From Rana temporaria (taxonomy: Eukaryota; Chordata; Amphibia; Anura; Ranidae), in NCBI RefSeq assembly GCF_905171775.1, contig NC_053490.1:33812006-33876005 (forward strand): DNA of 64,000 bases, given 5' to 3'. This document shows positions 55,380 through 64,000 of the stretch, one piece after another (within the stretch, counting starts at the first letter, position 1; every line of letters begins with the position of its first letter). The notes under the pieces are model-generated. The model did not search any database, was not told the DNA's origin, and saw only the letters and a list, made by a program, of their open reading frames with translations. The translations under genes were made by a program, and so were the position numbers.

Positions 55380-55764
55380 CCATGCTCGGCGCCAGCCTTC
55401 CGTACCCTTGCTCTCCACTGGTCTCCTTGGCAGTGGCATATTCCGTTTCCTCCCTCCTTCTCAGCGGCCAATCGGGAGTCTTCTCTATTTGGCCAATCAG
55501 AAAACCGGTCTCACATCCGCTTTTGATTGGTCAAATTGAGGATCAGTGTTGCAACAGCAAATATTTGTTCGCTGTTGTAACACTTGGGTGCTTGGAGAGT
55601 TGGAGTTTGCATGTTCTTCTTGTGCTTGCATGGGTCTCCTCCCACACTACAAAGACATGCTGGCGGGTTAAATGGCTCCTGTCTAAAATGGGCCCTATGT
55701 ATGTGAGATAGGGACCTTAGTTACTGTACGCAAAGGGGCAGATCCACGTACATCGGCGCATTAG
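55380..55764. other. Unassigned, with a SINE fragment at 55598-55735
   Basis: 55598-55735 carries GAGTTTGCATGTTCTTC, TCCTCCCACACTACAAAGACATGCTGG and GGTTAAATGGCTCCTGTC on the plus strand, the conserved middle of the SINE at 60426-60762. The rest is unassigned. Confidence 0.55.
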
Positions 55765-56165
55765 AGGCTGCAGATGGGCACTAAGCAGGATGCAATGATG
55801 GGCATATTAGAGGCTGCAGATTGGCACTGATAAGGCTGCATTGATGGGCACTTGAGAGGCTGCATTGTTGGGCACTGATCAGGCTGCATTGATGGGCACT
55901 GGTGAGGCTGCAGATGGGCACTGATAAGGCTGCATTGATGGGCACTGGTGAGGCTGCAGATGGGCATTGATAAGGCTGCATTGATGGGCACTGGTGAGGC
56001 TGCAGGTGGGCACTGATAAGGCTGCATTGATGGGCACTGGTGAGGCTGCAGATGGGCACTGATAAGGCTGCATTGATGGGCACTGGTGAGGCTGCAGGTG
56101 GGCACTGGTAAGGCTGCATTGATGGGCACTGGTGAGGCTGCAGATGGGCACTGATCAGGTTGCAT
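55765..56165. repeat. 46-bp (2 x 23) minisatellite with GGCTGCAGATGGGCACTG core
   Basis: Alternating AGGCTGCAGATGGGCACTGA and AAGGCTGCATTGATGGGCAC half-units, about 8 full units. Minus frames of 90-134 codons are artefacts. Confidence 0.92.
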
Positions 56166-56169
56166 TGAT

Positions 56170-56946
56170 GTTCACTGATCCTTATTTTGCTTCAAAGTTC
56201 TTTATTTAAAATGTAAGCTTTTTTCCTGAAAGTTAAGGTGCGTGTTATTAGCCAATAAATACGGTAATTGTTGGTGCTCTATAAATACCTGAAATACTCA
56301 CCTTTCAAACTCAACAGTTTGTGTAGAACAGCAAAAAAAAACATTTTACTGTGATCTTTTCTAGATCTGATTTTCGCACACACTATGACGTGATAGACCA
56401 AAAAACATTCATTGGTCAGTCTAAACCATTTCCTATCGAATGATAAAATATCGTCCTCTCGTATCTCCCATCTATGAGATCACACCAATGGAAAAAGAAG
56501 TCTCCTGTAGTAACTTGGTATTAGATAACACAGCCTTGTTATGTCTGCCCACCGGACCCCCGGAGACCCCGTCCCCCATGAATGAGCTGTTTTGATGGGT
56601 TCTGGTGGTACACAGTGGCTTCTGATTGGGGAGGAAATCCTTCTTCTAGATTTTTCTCAGAGAACACTCCAGCAGACGGGGAGAGGGTGAGTGTGGAGGG
56701 AAGTCACGGCAAGTCGTGACCTGTGAGTATCCTGAAAGGACTCGTAAAACTATAAGTAAAAAACACGTTCATTTTCCCCCTTTTTTTGTAACGTCTGTAC
56801 ATATTATTCCATCACCACACACACTGCAATTGTCTTATTCCTGAAATTAGAATATACAAAATTTGCAAATAATTACAATTTAATATTTTTGCAGAAAACA
56901 GGCTCTTATCTAAGGCTAGATTCACATCTCTTCATTTATATAGTGT
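56170..56946. other. Mostly unique sequence
   Basis: No repeat recognised apart from a fragment at 56236-56266 (GTTATTAGCCAATAAATACGG, like the right end of 51661-52175). A possible 26-bp splice-flanked segment at 56661-56686 is noted under findings. Confidence 0.35.
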
Positions 56947-58117
56947 GGGCTAGATTCACGTAGGGGGACGCAAGTTTGTGCGGGCGTAGCGTATCCTATT
57001 TACGCTACGCCTCTGCAACTTAGACCCCATTCACACCTTCGCGTTTTGTCGCATGTAGCGCGACGCGAACAAACGCCAGAGGGACGAAAAGCAATGAAAG
57101 TCAATGGGGATGGTTCACATCTGAACGCTGATGCGCCTGACGCGCATCGCCTGTAGTCAAAAGAAGTTCTGGACCCTTTTCTGTCGCGCAATACGCGCGA
57201 TATGCGCGTATTTGAGCGTTTTTGGTTTTCCATTGAAATCAATGTAAAACGCCAGATACGCGCGTATTGCGCGACAACAAGCGTTTGCTACGGGCGTTTT
57301 GTCAATAGAACTTGTCGCCCATGCAGAAGATTTAAAAAATCTACCAACATAGCAACAAGTGATGAAAAGATGATAGTTTTTCCTATTGGCTAAAAAAAAA
57401 ACGTCTAAGTACAAAAACGTCGGACAACGCTGTATGCAAACGCGCATATTAGCATGAATACGCGCGAAAAAAACGCCTAAAAAAAACGCCGGAAAACGAC
57501 GCTATTGCCTACGCCTAGGTGTGAATGCAGCCTTAGACGGGCAAGTGCAGTATTCACAAAGCACTTGCTCCATAAGTTGCTCCATAAGTTGCGGCGGCGT
57601 AGCGTAAATAGGCCGGCGTAAGCGCGGCGAATTCAAATTGTCAAGAGGTGGGCGTGTTTTATGTAAATAAAACATGACCCCACGTAAATGACGTTTCTCA
57701 CGAACGGCTCCTAATCACGTCGCAAATAGTCAATGCTTTCGACGTGAACGTAATTTACGCAAAGCCCTATTCGCGAACGACTTACGCAAACGACGTAAAA
57801 TTTTAAAAATTTGATGCGGGAACGACGTCCATACTTAACATTGGCTATGCCTCATATAGCAGGAGTAACGTTACGCCGGAAAAAGCCTTACGCAAACGAC
57901 GTAAAAAAATCCGCCGGGCGCACGTACGTTTCTGAATCGGCGTATCCAGCTCATTTGCATATTCTACGCTGAAATTGATGGCAGCGCCACCTAGCGGCCA
58001 GCGTAAATATGCACCCTAAGATACGAAGGCGTAGGAGACTTAGGACAGTCGGATCGTAGCCTAATTTTGGCGTATCTTGCTTTCTGAATACAGAAAGAAG
58101 ATACGCCGGCGCAGACT
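56947..58117. mobile_element. CpG-rich MITE family M, copy 13, right-truncated, with nested MITE
   Basis: Left end GGGCTAGATTCACGTAGG. The interior matches M copies on both sides of the insertion 57023-57532. It ends at GATACGCCGGCGCAG without a terminus. CAGCGCCACCTAGCGGCCA at 57982-58000. Confidence 0.8.
57023..57532. mobile_element. MITE nested in M copy 13 (TTA duplication)
   Basis: Ends GACCCCATTCACACCT and AGGTGTGAATGCAGCC, flanked by TTA (57020-57022 and 57533-57535; TTAGA if GA is counted as target). The interior is a GCGTATTTGAGCG / CGCGCGTATTGCGCG hairpin set. Confidence 0.82.
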
Positions 58118-59007
58118 ACTACATTATTTCCTATGGGTCCTGTACATATTCAATGCAATTTTTGGAAAAAGGTGCAGAGACTTTTCACATGCAGCATAGT
58201 GCATCACAGGGGACCCACCCTCGAAATGCGTCAGCCGTTGGAAGTGTCTTCCCCATAGCTCCCAACTGTCCCTAATTTCGAGGGATTGTTCCTGATTTGG
58301 AGCAATGTCCCTCTGTCCCTCTTTCCTCCTCATTTGTCCCTCATTTGGTCTGATCTATATAGATGTATATAAAATGCACTTTTTATCTTTCAAAAAGTGT
58401 TTCCCAGTGCTAAACCTTTCATCCAATTTCTAAACTGCTGCATTTGTACGTTTTTACCGCTTCCGGACCAGACGCTGCAGTTATACAGGTGGGCTCCCCT
58501 GCGCGAGCCGTCGTAGCTGTACGTCGGCTCTTTAAGATGCCTCCGAAGCGTGTCCCCGGAGCCGATGCGAGTGCCCGGCATCCGCGATGACCGCCGGGCA
58601 CACGCGATTTCTCGTTACAGAATGGAATCGGGGATGTGTGTGTGTAAACAAACAAATCCCGATTCTCTCAGGGGCAAGGAGACTGATCGTGTGTTCATCA
58701 ATCTCTTCCCCTAGTCAGTCGCATTCCCCCTACAGTTAGAACACACATTGGGGAACACAATTAACCCCTTGATCACCCCCTAGTGTTAACCCCTTCCCTG
58801 CCAGTGTCATTTATACAGTAATCAGTGCATTTTTATAGCACTAATCGCTGTATAAATGTCTCTGGTCCCAAAAATGTGTCAAAAGTGTCCGATGTGTCCG
58901 CCTCAATATCGCAGTCCCGCTAAAAACTGCTGATCGTCGCCATTACTAGTAAAAAAAGAAAAATAATAATAAAAATGCCATAAATCTATCCCCTGTTTTG
59001 TAGACAC

Positions 59008-59268
59008 CATGGGGGTCATTTACTAAAGGCAAATCCACTTCAAAGTGCACTTGTAAGTGCAATAGCTGTAGATCGCTGTAAATCTGAGGGGAAGCTCTGA
59101 AATGAGGGGAAGCTCTGATGATTTTATCATCCATTCATGTGCAAGCAAAAATGCTGTTTTTTATTTTTCTTGCATGTCCCCCTCGGATCTACAGCGACTG
59201 CACTTCCAAGTGCACTTGTAGTGCAAAGTGGATTTGCCTTTCATAAATTACCCCCTATAACATCAACA
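59008..59268. mobile_element. Small MITE, GGGGTCATTTACTAAAGGC ends
   Basis: GGGGGTCATTTACTAAAGGC and CATAAATTACCCCC-side TGCCTTTCATAAATTACCCC are inverted, with AAATCCACTT / AAGTGGATTT inside. Flanks CAT and TAT fit a 3-bp duplication with one change. Confidence 0.7.
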
Positions 59269-59343
59269 TAGGCTTATTGCGATTTTATTTTATTTTTTTA
59301 CCAAAAATATATAGAAGAATATATATCGGCTTAAACTGAGGAA

Positions 59344-59350
<7 letters not shown>

Positions 59351-59428
<78 letters not shown>
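59351..59428. repeat. (TA)n microsatellite, about 39 units
   Basis: Longest TA run in the window. Confidence 0.97.
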
Positions 59429-59434
<6 letters not shown>

Positions 59435-59468
59435 TGGGATATTTTGGGAAAAAATTAAAAGATATTGT

Positions 59469-60186
59469 GGCCCAGATTCTCAAAGGAGATACACCTATCT
59501 CTGAGTCCGAGCCGTCGTATCTATGCGCCTGATTCATAGAATCAGTTACGCATAGATTTGTATTAGATCCGACCGACGTAAGTCTCTTACGCCATCGGAC
59601 CTAAAGTGCATATTTATGCTGGCCGCTAGGGGCGTGTACGCTGATTTGCGCCTAGAAATATGTAAATCAGCTAGATACGCGAATTCACGAACGTACGCCC
59701 GGCCGACGCAGTACAGATACGCCGTTTACGTTAGGCTTTTCCCGGCGTAAAGTTACCCCTGCTATATGAGGCGTAGATGCAGAGTACCAATGTTAAGTAT
59801 GGACGTCGTTCCCGCATCAAATTTTTTAAATTTTACGTCGTTTGCGTAAGTCGTTCGCGAATAGGGCTGGGCGTCATTTACGTTCACGTCAAAAGCATTG
59901 GCTTCTTGCGGGTTAATTTGGAGCATGCGCACTGGGATACTTTCACGGACGGCGCATGCGCCATTCGTTAAAAGTGTCATTTACGTGGGGTCACATAAAA
60001 TTAACATAACACACGCCCACATCTACCACATTTGAATTAGGCGGGCTTACGCCGGCCTATTTACGCTACGTCGCCGCAACTTTCGTTTGAGAATACAACA
60101 CTTGCCTGTAAAAGTTGCGGAGGCGTAACGTAAATAGGATACGTTACGCCCGCACAAAGATACGCTATTCTACGTGAATCCGGGCC
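59469..60186. mobile_element. CpG-rich MITE family M, copy 14 (TGT duplication)
   Basis: Ends GGCCCAGATTCTCAAAG and ACGTGAATCCGGGCC, flanked by TGT (59466-59468 and 60187-60189). The host H element normally reads ATTGTCGCTCTA here, which supports the 3-bp duplication. Confidence 0.88.
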
Positions 60187-60425
60187 TGTGTCTTCTTTTG
60201 TTTATAGCGCAAAAAATAAAAAAACGCAGAGGTGATCAAATACCACCAAAAGAAAGCTCTATTTGTGGGGAAAAAAAGGAACATCAATTTGTTTTGTGTA
60301 CAGTGTCGCACATCTGCACAATTGTCAGTTAAAGCGACGCACTGTCATATCGCAAAAATGGCCTGGTCATTGAGCAGCCAAATCTTCCGGGGCTGAAGTC
60401 GTTAAAAGCCATATAAAGGAATAAT

Positions 60426-60762
60426 AGTGAGTGACTGACTTATATAGCGCTACACATGCAAACTGAATCACCTCTAGGCGCTTTTGGCAGCCAGTGTCTT
60501 CCTGGCTGGTGCGGTTACTTACCCCGTAGGATCTTGACACGCTTGGGACACACAGATATACTGGGCCAATTTGGACAGGATCTAATTAACCGACCAGCAT
60601 GTCTTTGGATTGTAGGAGGAAACCGGAGTACCCAGAGGAAACCCACACAGACACAGGGAGAACATGCAAACTCCAGGCAGATGGTGTCGTGGTCGGGATT
60701 TGAACCAGCGACCCTTTTGCTGCTAGGTGAAAGTGCTACTCACTATACCACTGCGCTACTCT
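60426..60762 (-). mobile_element. tRNA-derived SINE, near full length
   Basis: Minus strand. The 5' head has an A-box-like TAGCGCAGTGG (60748-60758) and a B-box-like GGTTCAAATCCC (60695-60706), spaced as in a Pol III promoter. Next is a conserved middle (GTTTGCATGTTCTCCCTGTG, GGTACTCCGGTTTCCTCC, AAAGACATGCTGG) that I know from vertebrate SINEs. The 3' end reads TATATAAGTCAGTCACTCAC. TAGTG-type words flank it, a likely target duplication. Fragments lie at 10818-11000, 20580-20685 and 55598-55735. Confidence 0.8.
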
Positions 60763-60839
60763 TAGTGGCAAAAAAAAAAAAAGCAATTGTGAATTTAATT
60801 AATATTTTTAATTATATCATGTTCTGTTTGTGCGTAATT

Positions 60840-60980
60840 GTTTTATTTCTTCAATAAAAATATTTTTTTAAGGTAATGTGCAAGGCTCTTGTGCCCTCTG
60901 TTTTTCTGTTCTTCCAGTGTTCTCTATGGGCTTCCTCAAGGGGCTGCAAAGTCTTTCCTAGCTTTAAGATGTAGAAGACC
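60840..60980 (+). mobile_element. Tail fragment of repeat family R (probable)
   Basis: CAATAAAAATATTTTTTTAAGG followed by CTCTTGTGCCCTCTGTTTTTC has the same layout as the tail at 17636-17700 (AATAAA, then GTGCCCTCC and a pyrimidine run). No ribozyme core is present. Confidence 0.4.
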
Positions 60981-60983
60981 TAA

Positions 60984-61264
60984 GGCCCCGTACACACGAC
61001 AGAGGAACTCGACGTGCTTGGCACGTCGAGTTCCTCGTCGAGTTTTGGGATGAAGCCGCCGAGGAGCTCGGCGGGCCGGCTTCTCCCATAGAAGAACGAG
61101 GACAACGAGAAAATAGAGAACATGTTCTCTATTTTCTCGTCGAGTTCCTCGGCGGCTCCATCGAGCCAAAACTGTACAGACGACAGAGTTTCTCGGCAGA
61201 ATCCGGGTTTTGACCGAGTTTCTCGGTGAATTCTGCCGAGAAACTCTGTCGTGTGTACGGGGCC
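60984..61264. mobile_element. Hairpin MITE, GGCCCCGTACACACGACAG ends (TAA duplication)
   Basis: Ends GGCCCCGTACACACGACAG and CTGTCGTGTGTACGGGGCC are perfect inverted repeats, flanked by TAA (60981-60983 and 61265-61267). Second copy of 20686-20966, in reverse. Confidence 0.88.
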
Positions 61265-61267
61265 TAA

Positions 61268-61797
61268 GGTCCTCCACTGCTGGAGAATTCTCCTGGAGCG
61301 CAGCAGGTTGTTCGTTTTGTTTGCATAACATCTGCAGCAGACTGCAGGCAGTGCCGGCCCAAGACATTGTGCTGCCTGGTACCAAGAATGAAATGCTGCC
61401 CCCCCCCCCCCAAAAAAAATACTCCCACCAAAATGCCCACACATCCATTATTTTATATCATGATAACTAAAGTGGACCTATCATGGCTCTATACATGTAT
61501 ATAGGAGTATAAAAAGGACCTGTTATGGCTCTATTCATGCAATTAACCCCACAGTGGAGCGGAGAGTGGAGCTGGCGGAATGGGATGGCGTGCAGGCAGG
61601 AAATTTTCTGCCCCCCTGAAAGTGCTGCCTGGTACAATGGTACCATCGGGTCCCATGGTAGGGCCGGCCCTGACTGCAGGACAGTCTGTTCTTCTAAAAA
61701 ACAACAGATTCCCTGGCTGGATCACAAGGTGAAACTAAAGGAAAGAAATCCTAAAAAAAGAAAACTTAATGCAGCCATCACATCCAAGAATTTGTAA
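61268..61797 (+). other. Unique sequence, possible exon remnant
   Basis: Outside the hAT MITE at 61349-61672, one frame is open across the target site and ends LDHKVKLKERNPKKRKL to a TAA at 61795-61797, with an ATAATAAATG hexamer-like signal shortly after. A-rich sequence favours Lys codons, so this is weak. The protein is not recognised. Confidence 0.2.
61349..61672. mobile_element. hAT-like MITE
   Basis: Ends CAGTGCCGGCCCAAG and GGTAGGGCCGGCCCTG, flanked by perfect 8-bp duplications ACTGCAGG (61341-61348 and 61673-61680). A GTGCTGCCTGGTAC block is repeated near both ends. Confidence 0.92.
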
Positions 61798-62051
61798 TCT
61801 GCAATATAATAAATGTTTGCTTTTTTGTTTAATACCACTTCCAGCAGCCTCAGATATATCTAGATGAGAGGTGCTGACTGCCAAGGGGTGAGTGAGCTCA
61901 CCATCCATCCCTGTCTGTGACTGAAGTCTCCCCCCTTCTCTCTCCTGCCTCTGAGTGAGTACACTAAGATAAATCGGGGTTCTCAGAGCACCCCTTACAT
62001 CAGAGTTCCCCTTTACACCAGAGGCCACAGTGTCCCCCCCTACATCCCCAA

Positions 62052-62229
62052 ACAGTCTGTATGGGGATACTTGGCAGATGGTCACATGGGGCTCATGAAC
62101 ATGTGTCTGCAGTCGCCTGAGAATCCAGATCCACTGCCACCATATGGTGGCAGTGGATTCTCAGGGGACTGCAGACACATGTTCATGAGCCCCATGTGAC
62201 CATCTGCCAAGTATCCCCATACAGACTGT
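62052..62229. repeat. Near-perfect palindrome, ~88-bp arms, no spacer
   Basis: ACAGTCTGTATGGGGATACT through CCACTGCCACCATA is mirrored as TGGTGGCAGTGG through AGTATCCCCATACAGACTGT, centred on CATATG (62141-62146). The main asymmetry is a few bases near ATCCAGATCC. Confidence 0.95.
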
Positions 62230-62760
62230 ACAGTTCATCCGGACTTTCTCCCGTGGTGGTGTCTGTTTGCTTCGCCCCCTCAGCTCCCGAACTGGATATA
62301 CTATTTTGCCGCCTTTTTGGTACTCAGTGATTGGCAATTCATCCCAGGGCAGTGATACAATAACCATGCATCTGCCCCTGAAGAAGCGCGCGGAGCATCA
62401 CGAAACGCGTAGGGAACCAGTGATGCGTTTGTATATCTGCAGGTGTTGAGGATCTATGCTGTGTTGCAAGAAGCTCCTATATTGTTTCAACACCACTATT
62501 ATCTTCTAATGAGCATTTTAATATGTATGTGAATTTGCACCTATCCGCCCAGTCTATACCATTACTGTTGTTTCATGGATGTTTTATATTTGCAATGTAT
62601 CTATATTTGTCTGTATCTATGTTGTTAACATTGGCCACTATGCCTGGTGACGCACAATTATTGCTGTTTCTGTTTTGTTCTACAGCATTTGCAACTAATA
62701 AATAGATTTTATTGCACATTGGTGTGTACATGCGCCAATCTCTCTCACCTCATTCAAAGT
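62230..62760 (+). mobile_element. Repeat family R copy with hammerhead-like core
   Basis: The hammerhead-like motif (62353-62437) is followed about 260 bp later by CTAATAAATAGATTTTATTG and ACATTGGTGTGTACATGCGC, the tail layout seen in other R copies. No reverse transcriptase is present. Boundaries are approximate. Confidence 0.5.
62353..62437 (+). ncRNA. Hammerhead-ribozyme-like motif with extended stem I
   Basis: CTGAAGA (62378-62384), an extra A, a weak stem II, GAAAC (62402-62406), self-complementary ACGCGT (62405-62410) and a GTA triplet (62409-62411) are in hammerhead order. Stem I is unusually well supported: CCC (62375-62377) pairs with GGG (62412-62414), GCATC (62368-62372) with GATGC (62422-62426), and ATACAA (62355-62360) with TTGTAT (62429-62434). 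Internal loops separate these blocks, as in natural hammerheads with loop contacts. Stem II (GCGCGCGG...CATCAC) is poorly paired, so this copy may be weak or dead. Confidence 0.75.
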
Positions 62761-62819
62761 CCCAAGGGCGACTTATCTTTTTTGGTTCATTATTAGGGAT
62801 GGAGGTGTTAGAGTGGTTG

Positions 62820-62965
62820 CACCAGACCATATTCCCCCTTACATCAGAGTCCTCGCTGTACATCAGAGTTCTCAGTGTTCCCCCTTAGATCAGGGTTCCC
62901 AGAGCATTCCTTATGTTATAGTCCCCAGTGTTCTCCCTTTCATCAGAGTCTGCAGAGTCCCCCCT
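62820..62965. repeat. Short degenerate tandem repeat (CCCCCTTACATCAGAGTTC)
   Basis: About five imperfect units of CCCCTTACATCAGAGT-like sequence. Similar units occur at 61990-62040. Confidence 0.6.
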
Positions 62966-63020
62966 TACAGTGAAAGGGAACTCTGTGAGTTCAGATGCAA
63001 AAGGGAACTCTTGTTATTAA

Positions 63021-63293
63021 AGCGGAGTTTCACCCAAAAATGTAACTTCCGCTTTTTGGAATCCCCCCTCCAGTGTCACATTTGGCACCTTTCAGGGGGG
63101 AGGAGGGAGCAGATACCTGTGTAATACTGGTATTTGCTCCCACTTCCGGGCATAGATACCCGCGGTGACCTACGCCACGTTCGGTGCCTACTCCCCCCCC
63201 CCCTCGCTGTCTTCTGGGAGACACACAGGTCCCAGAAGACAGCAGGGACCAGTGGGATCATGCAGTAGGGAACCAGAAAGTGAAGCCACAAGG
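63021..63293. mobile_element. TTAA-target MITE family G, copy 4, right-truncated
   Basis: The left end AGCGGAGTTTCACCC follows TTAA (63017-63020). The interior (CTCCCACTTCCGGGCATAGA, CTTCTGGGAGACACACAGG) matches 21180-21669. It stops near AGTGAAGCCACAAGGCC. Confidence 0.75.
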
Positions 63294-63317
63294 CCTTTTT
63301 TAAACTTTAGTCAGAGC

Positions 63318-64000
63318 TAGTGGTGGCTGGTGCTCAAAATATTTTGGGGGGGCGCAAACAAACGGAAAAAAAAAACACATCAATTGCAGCCTCACTGTGC
63401 CCATCAAACGCAGCCACTGTGCCCATCAAACGCAGCCACTGTGCCATAAAATTGTTGCCAGTGTGCCATAAAATTGTCGCCACTGTGCCATGCCTACAAA
63501 CGCAGCCACTGTGCCATGCCATCAAACGCAGCCACTGTGCCCATCAATTGTCAGCATTGTGCCATGCGATCAAACACAGCCATTGTACCATCAATTGTCC
63601 CCACTGTGCCCATCAATTGTCGCCACTGTGCCATGCCATCAATTGTTGCCACTGTGCCATGCCAAACGCAGCCACTGTGCCATGCCTTTGTCGCCACTGT
63701 GCCCATAAATTGCCGCTAGTTTGCCCCTAAAATGCTGCCAGATTGCCCCCCCCCCCCCCCTCCACCGGCACCTACCTTTCTCGGTCAGCCATCCTCGGAT
63801 CCTCCTCCACGATCCCTCGATGTAGTCCCACCCTTGATGTCGATTCAGCCAATCAGGTTACCGGTAACCAAATCCGGTGAACCTGATTGGCTGAGATGCG
63901 TGTCAGTGTTAACCAAGGAACGCACACCCCGTGCGTCCCCTGGTTAACTATTTAGAAGCCGATTACAGCCCTCAGGCTCTGATAGACACGTCCACAGCCA
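63318..64000. mobile_element. hAT-like element with internal minisatellite, copy 2 (runs off window)
   Basis: TAGTGGTGGCTGGTGCTCAA is the mutated complement of the right end of 26348-27421. The array (63395-63725) and the CCAATCAGGTTACCGGTAACC block follow in the same order as in copy 1, inverted. The far end lies beyond 64000. Plus frames here are array artefacts. Confidence 0.85.

Larger units (their letters stand above)
58448..60404 (-). mobile_element. TTAACCACTTAAG element family H, copy 3, reverse, with two MITEs
   Basis: Reverse orientation: CGCAAAAAATAAAAA-CGCAGAGGTGATC and GACGCACTGTCATATCGC near 60207-60355 are the complement of the H interior. It is interrupted by a small MITE (59008-59268) and M copy 14 (59469-60186). 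Both ends are mutated. Confidence 0.7.
58252..60425. mobile_element. Dispersed repeat (CTCCCAACTGTCCCT), split by element H
   Basis: 58252-58447 matches 37145-37340. The continuation AAAGCCATATAAAGGAATA at 60406 matches 37347-37366. Between them lies the H-type element 58448-60404. Confidence 0.65.

Noticed and set aside
60690..60762. Possible tRNA gene on the minus strand
   Set aside because: A and B boxes are present but no cloverleaf acceptor stem can be formed. It is the head of a SINE.
60905..60980. Strong splice acceptor TTCTGTTCTTCCAG with an open frame after it
   Set aside because: The pyrimidine tract belongs to an R-family tail like that at 17640-17700, so the signal is probably repeat-derived.
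61430..62760. AATAAA-type signals taken as gene 3' ends
   Set aside because: They sit in repeat tails or AT-rich sequence without a supported upstream gene.

Overview
The window looks like repeat-saturated intergenic or intronic DNA from a frog, most likely a ranid. I infer this from repeat families I associate with ranid genomes: TTAA-target MITEs whose ends read TTAAAGCGGAGTTCC or TTAACCACTTAAG, and very CpG-rich MITEs with TACGTCGTTTGCGTAAG-like interiors. No species can be named from sequence alone. I see no intact protein-coding gene, rRNA, tRNA gene or CRISPR array. The only recognisable proteins are two decayed Tc1 transposases. Three short stretches of unique sequence could be exons or exon remnants, all at low confidence.

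Layout. 1-9.6 kb: MITEs, a 29-bp satellite (2.4-5.2 kb) and a ~24-bp minisatellite split by a hAT MITE. 9.6-12.1 kb: Tc1 element A, with a SINE and a MITE inside it. 12.9-15.0 kb: hAT-like elements, one carrying a G-rich 16-bp array and two foldbacks. 15-24 kb: chains and nests of TTAA-target elements. 24.7-27.4 kb: a three-level nest followed by a hAT element with a clean 8-bp duplication. 29.6-33.5 kb: a 32-bp array. 33.9-38.7 kb: CpG-rich MITEs, a possible exon and a TTAACCACTTAAG element. 39.0-46.9 kb: Tc1 element B, split by a 6.5-kb hAT element that holds a 3.4-kb pyrimidine array and a second hAT element with a 77-bp array. 48.4-49.8 kb: a 16-bp array. 50-64 kb: more nested MITEs, a Pol III SINE, a ~178-bp palindrome and a truncated hAT copy.

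The most interesting signal is a set of four hammerhead-ribozyme-like motifs (17463-17524 minus, 38850-38890 minus, 39250-39290 minus, 62353-62437 plus). They share CTGA-N-N-A-A, a stem II, GAAAC, a self-complementary stem III and a GTC or GTA cleavage triplet. In the two best copies, stem I is supported by several separate paired blocks. The copies lie in or beside degenerate elements with AATAAA-containing tails, which suggests a ribozyme-bearing retroelement family.

Second, the CpG-rich MITE family and the unrelated TTAACCACTTAAG family both carry words close to the vertebrate CTCF consensus, so this landscape may hold many element-borne CTCF sites. Third, many insertions can be resolved exactly, because target duplications or uninterrupted relatives exist in the same window: TTAA, 3-bp and 8-bp duplications.

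All long open frames in the window arise from tandem arrays whose unit length is not a multiple of three. They are not genes.
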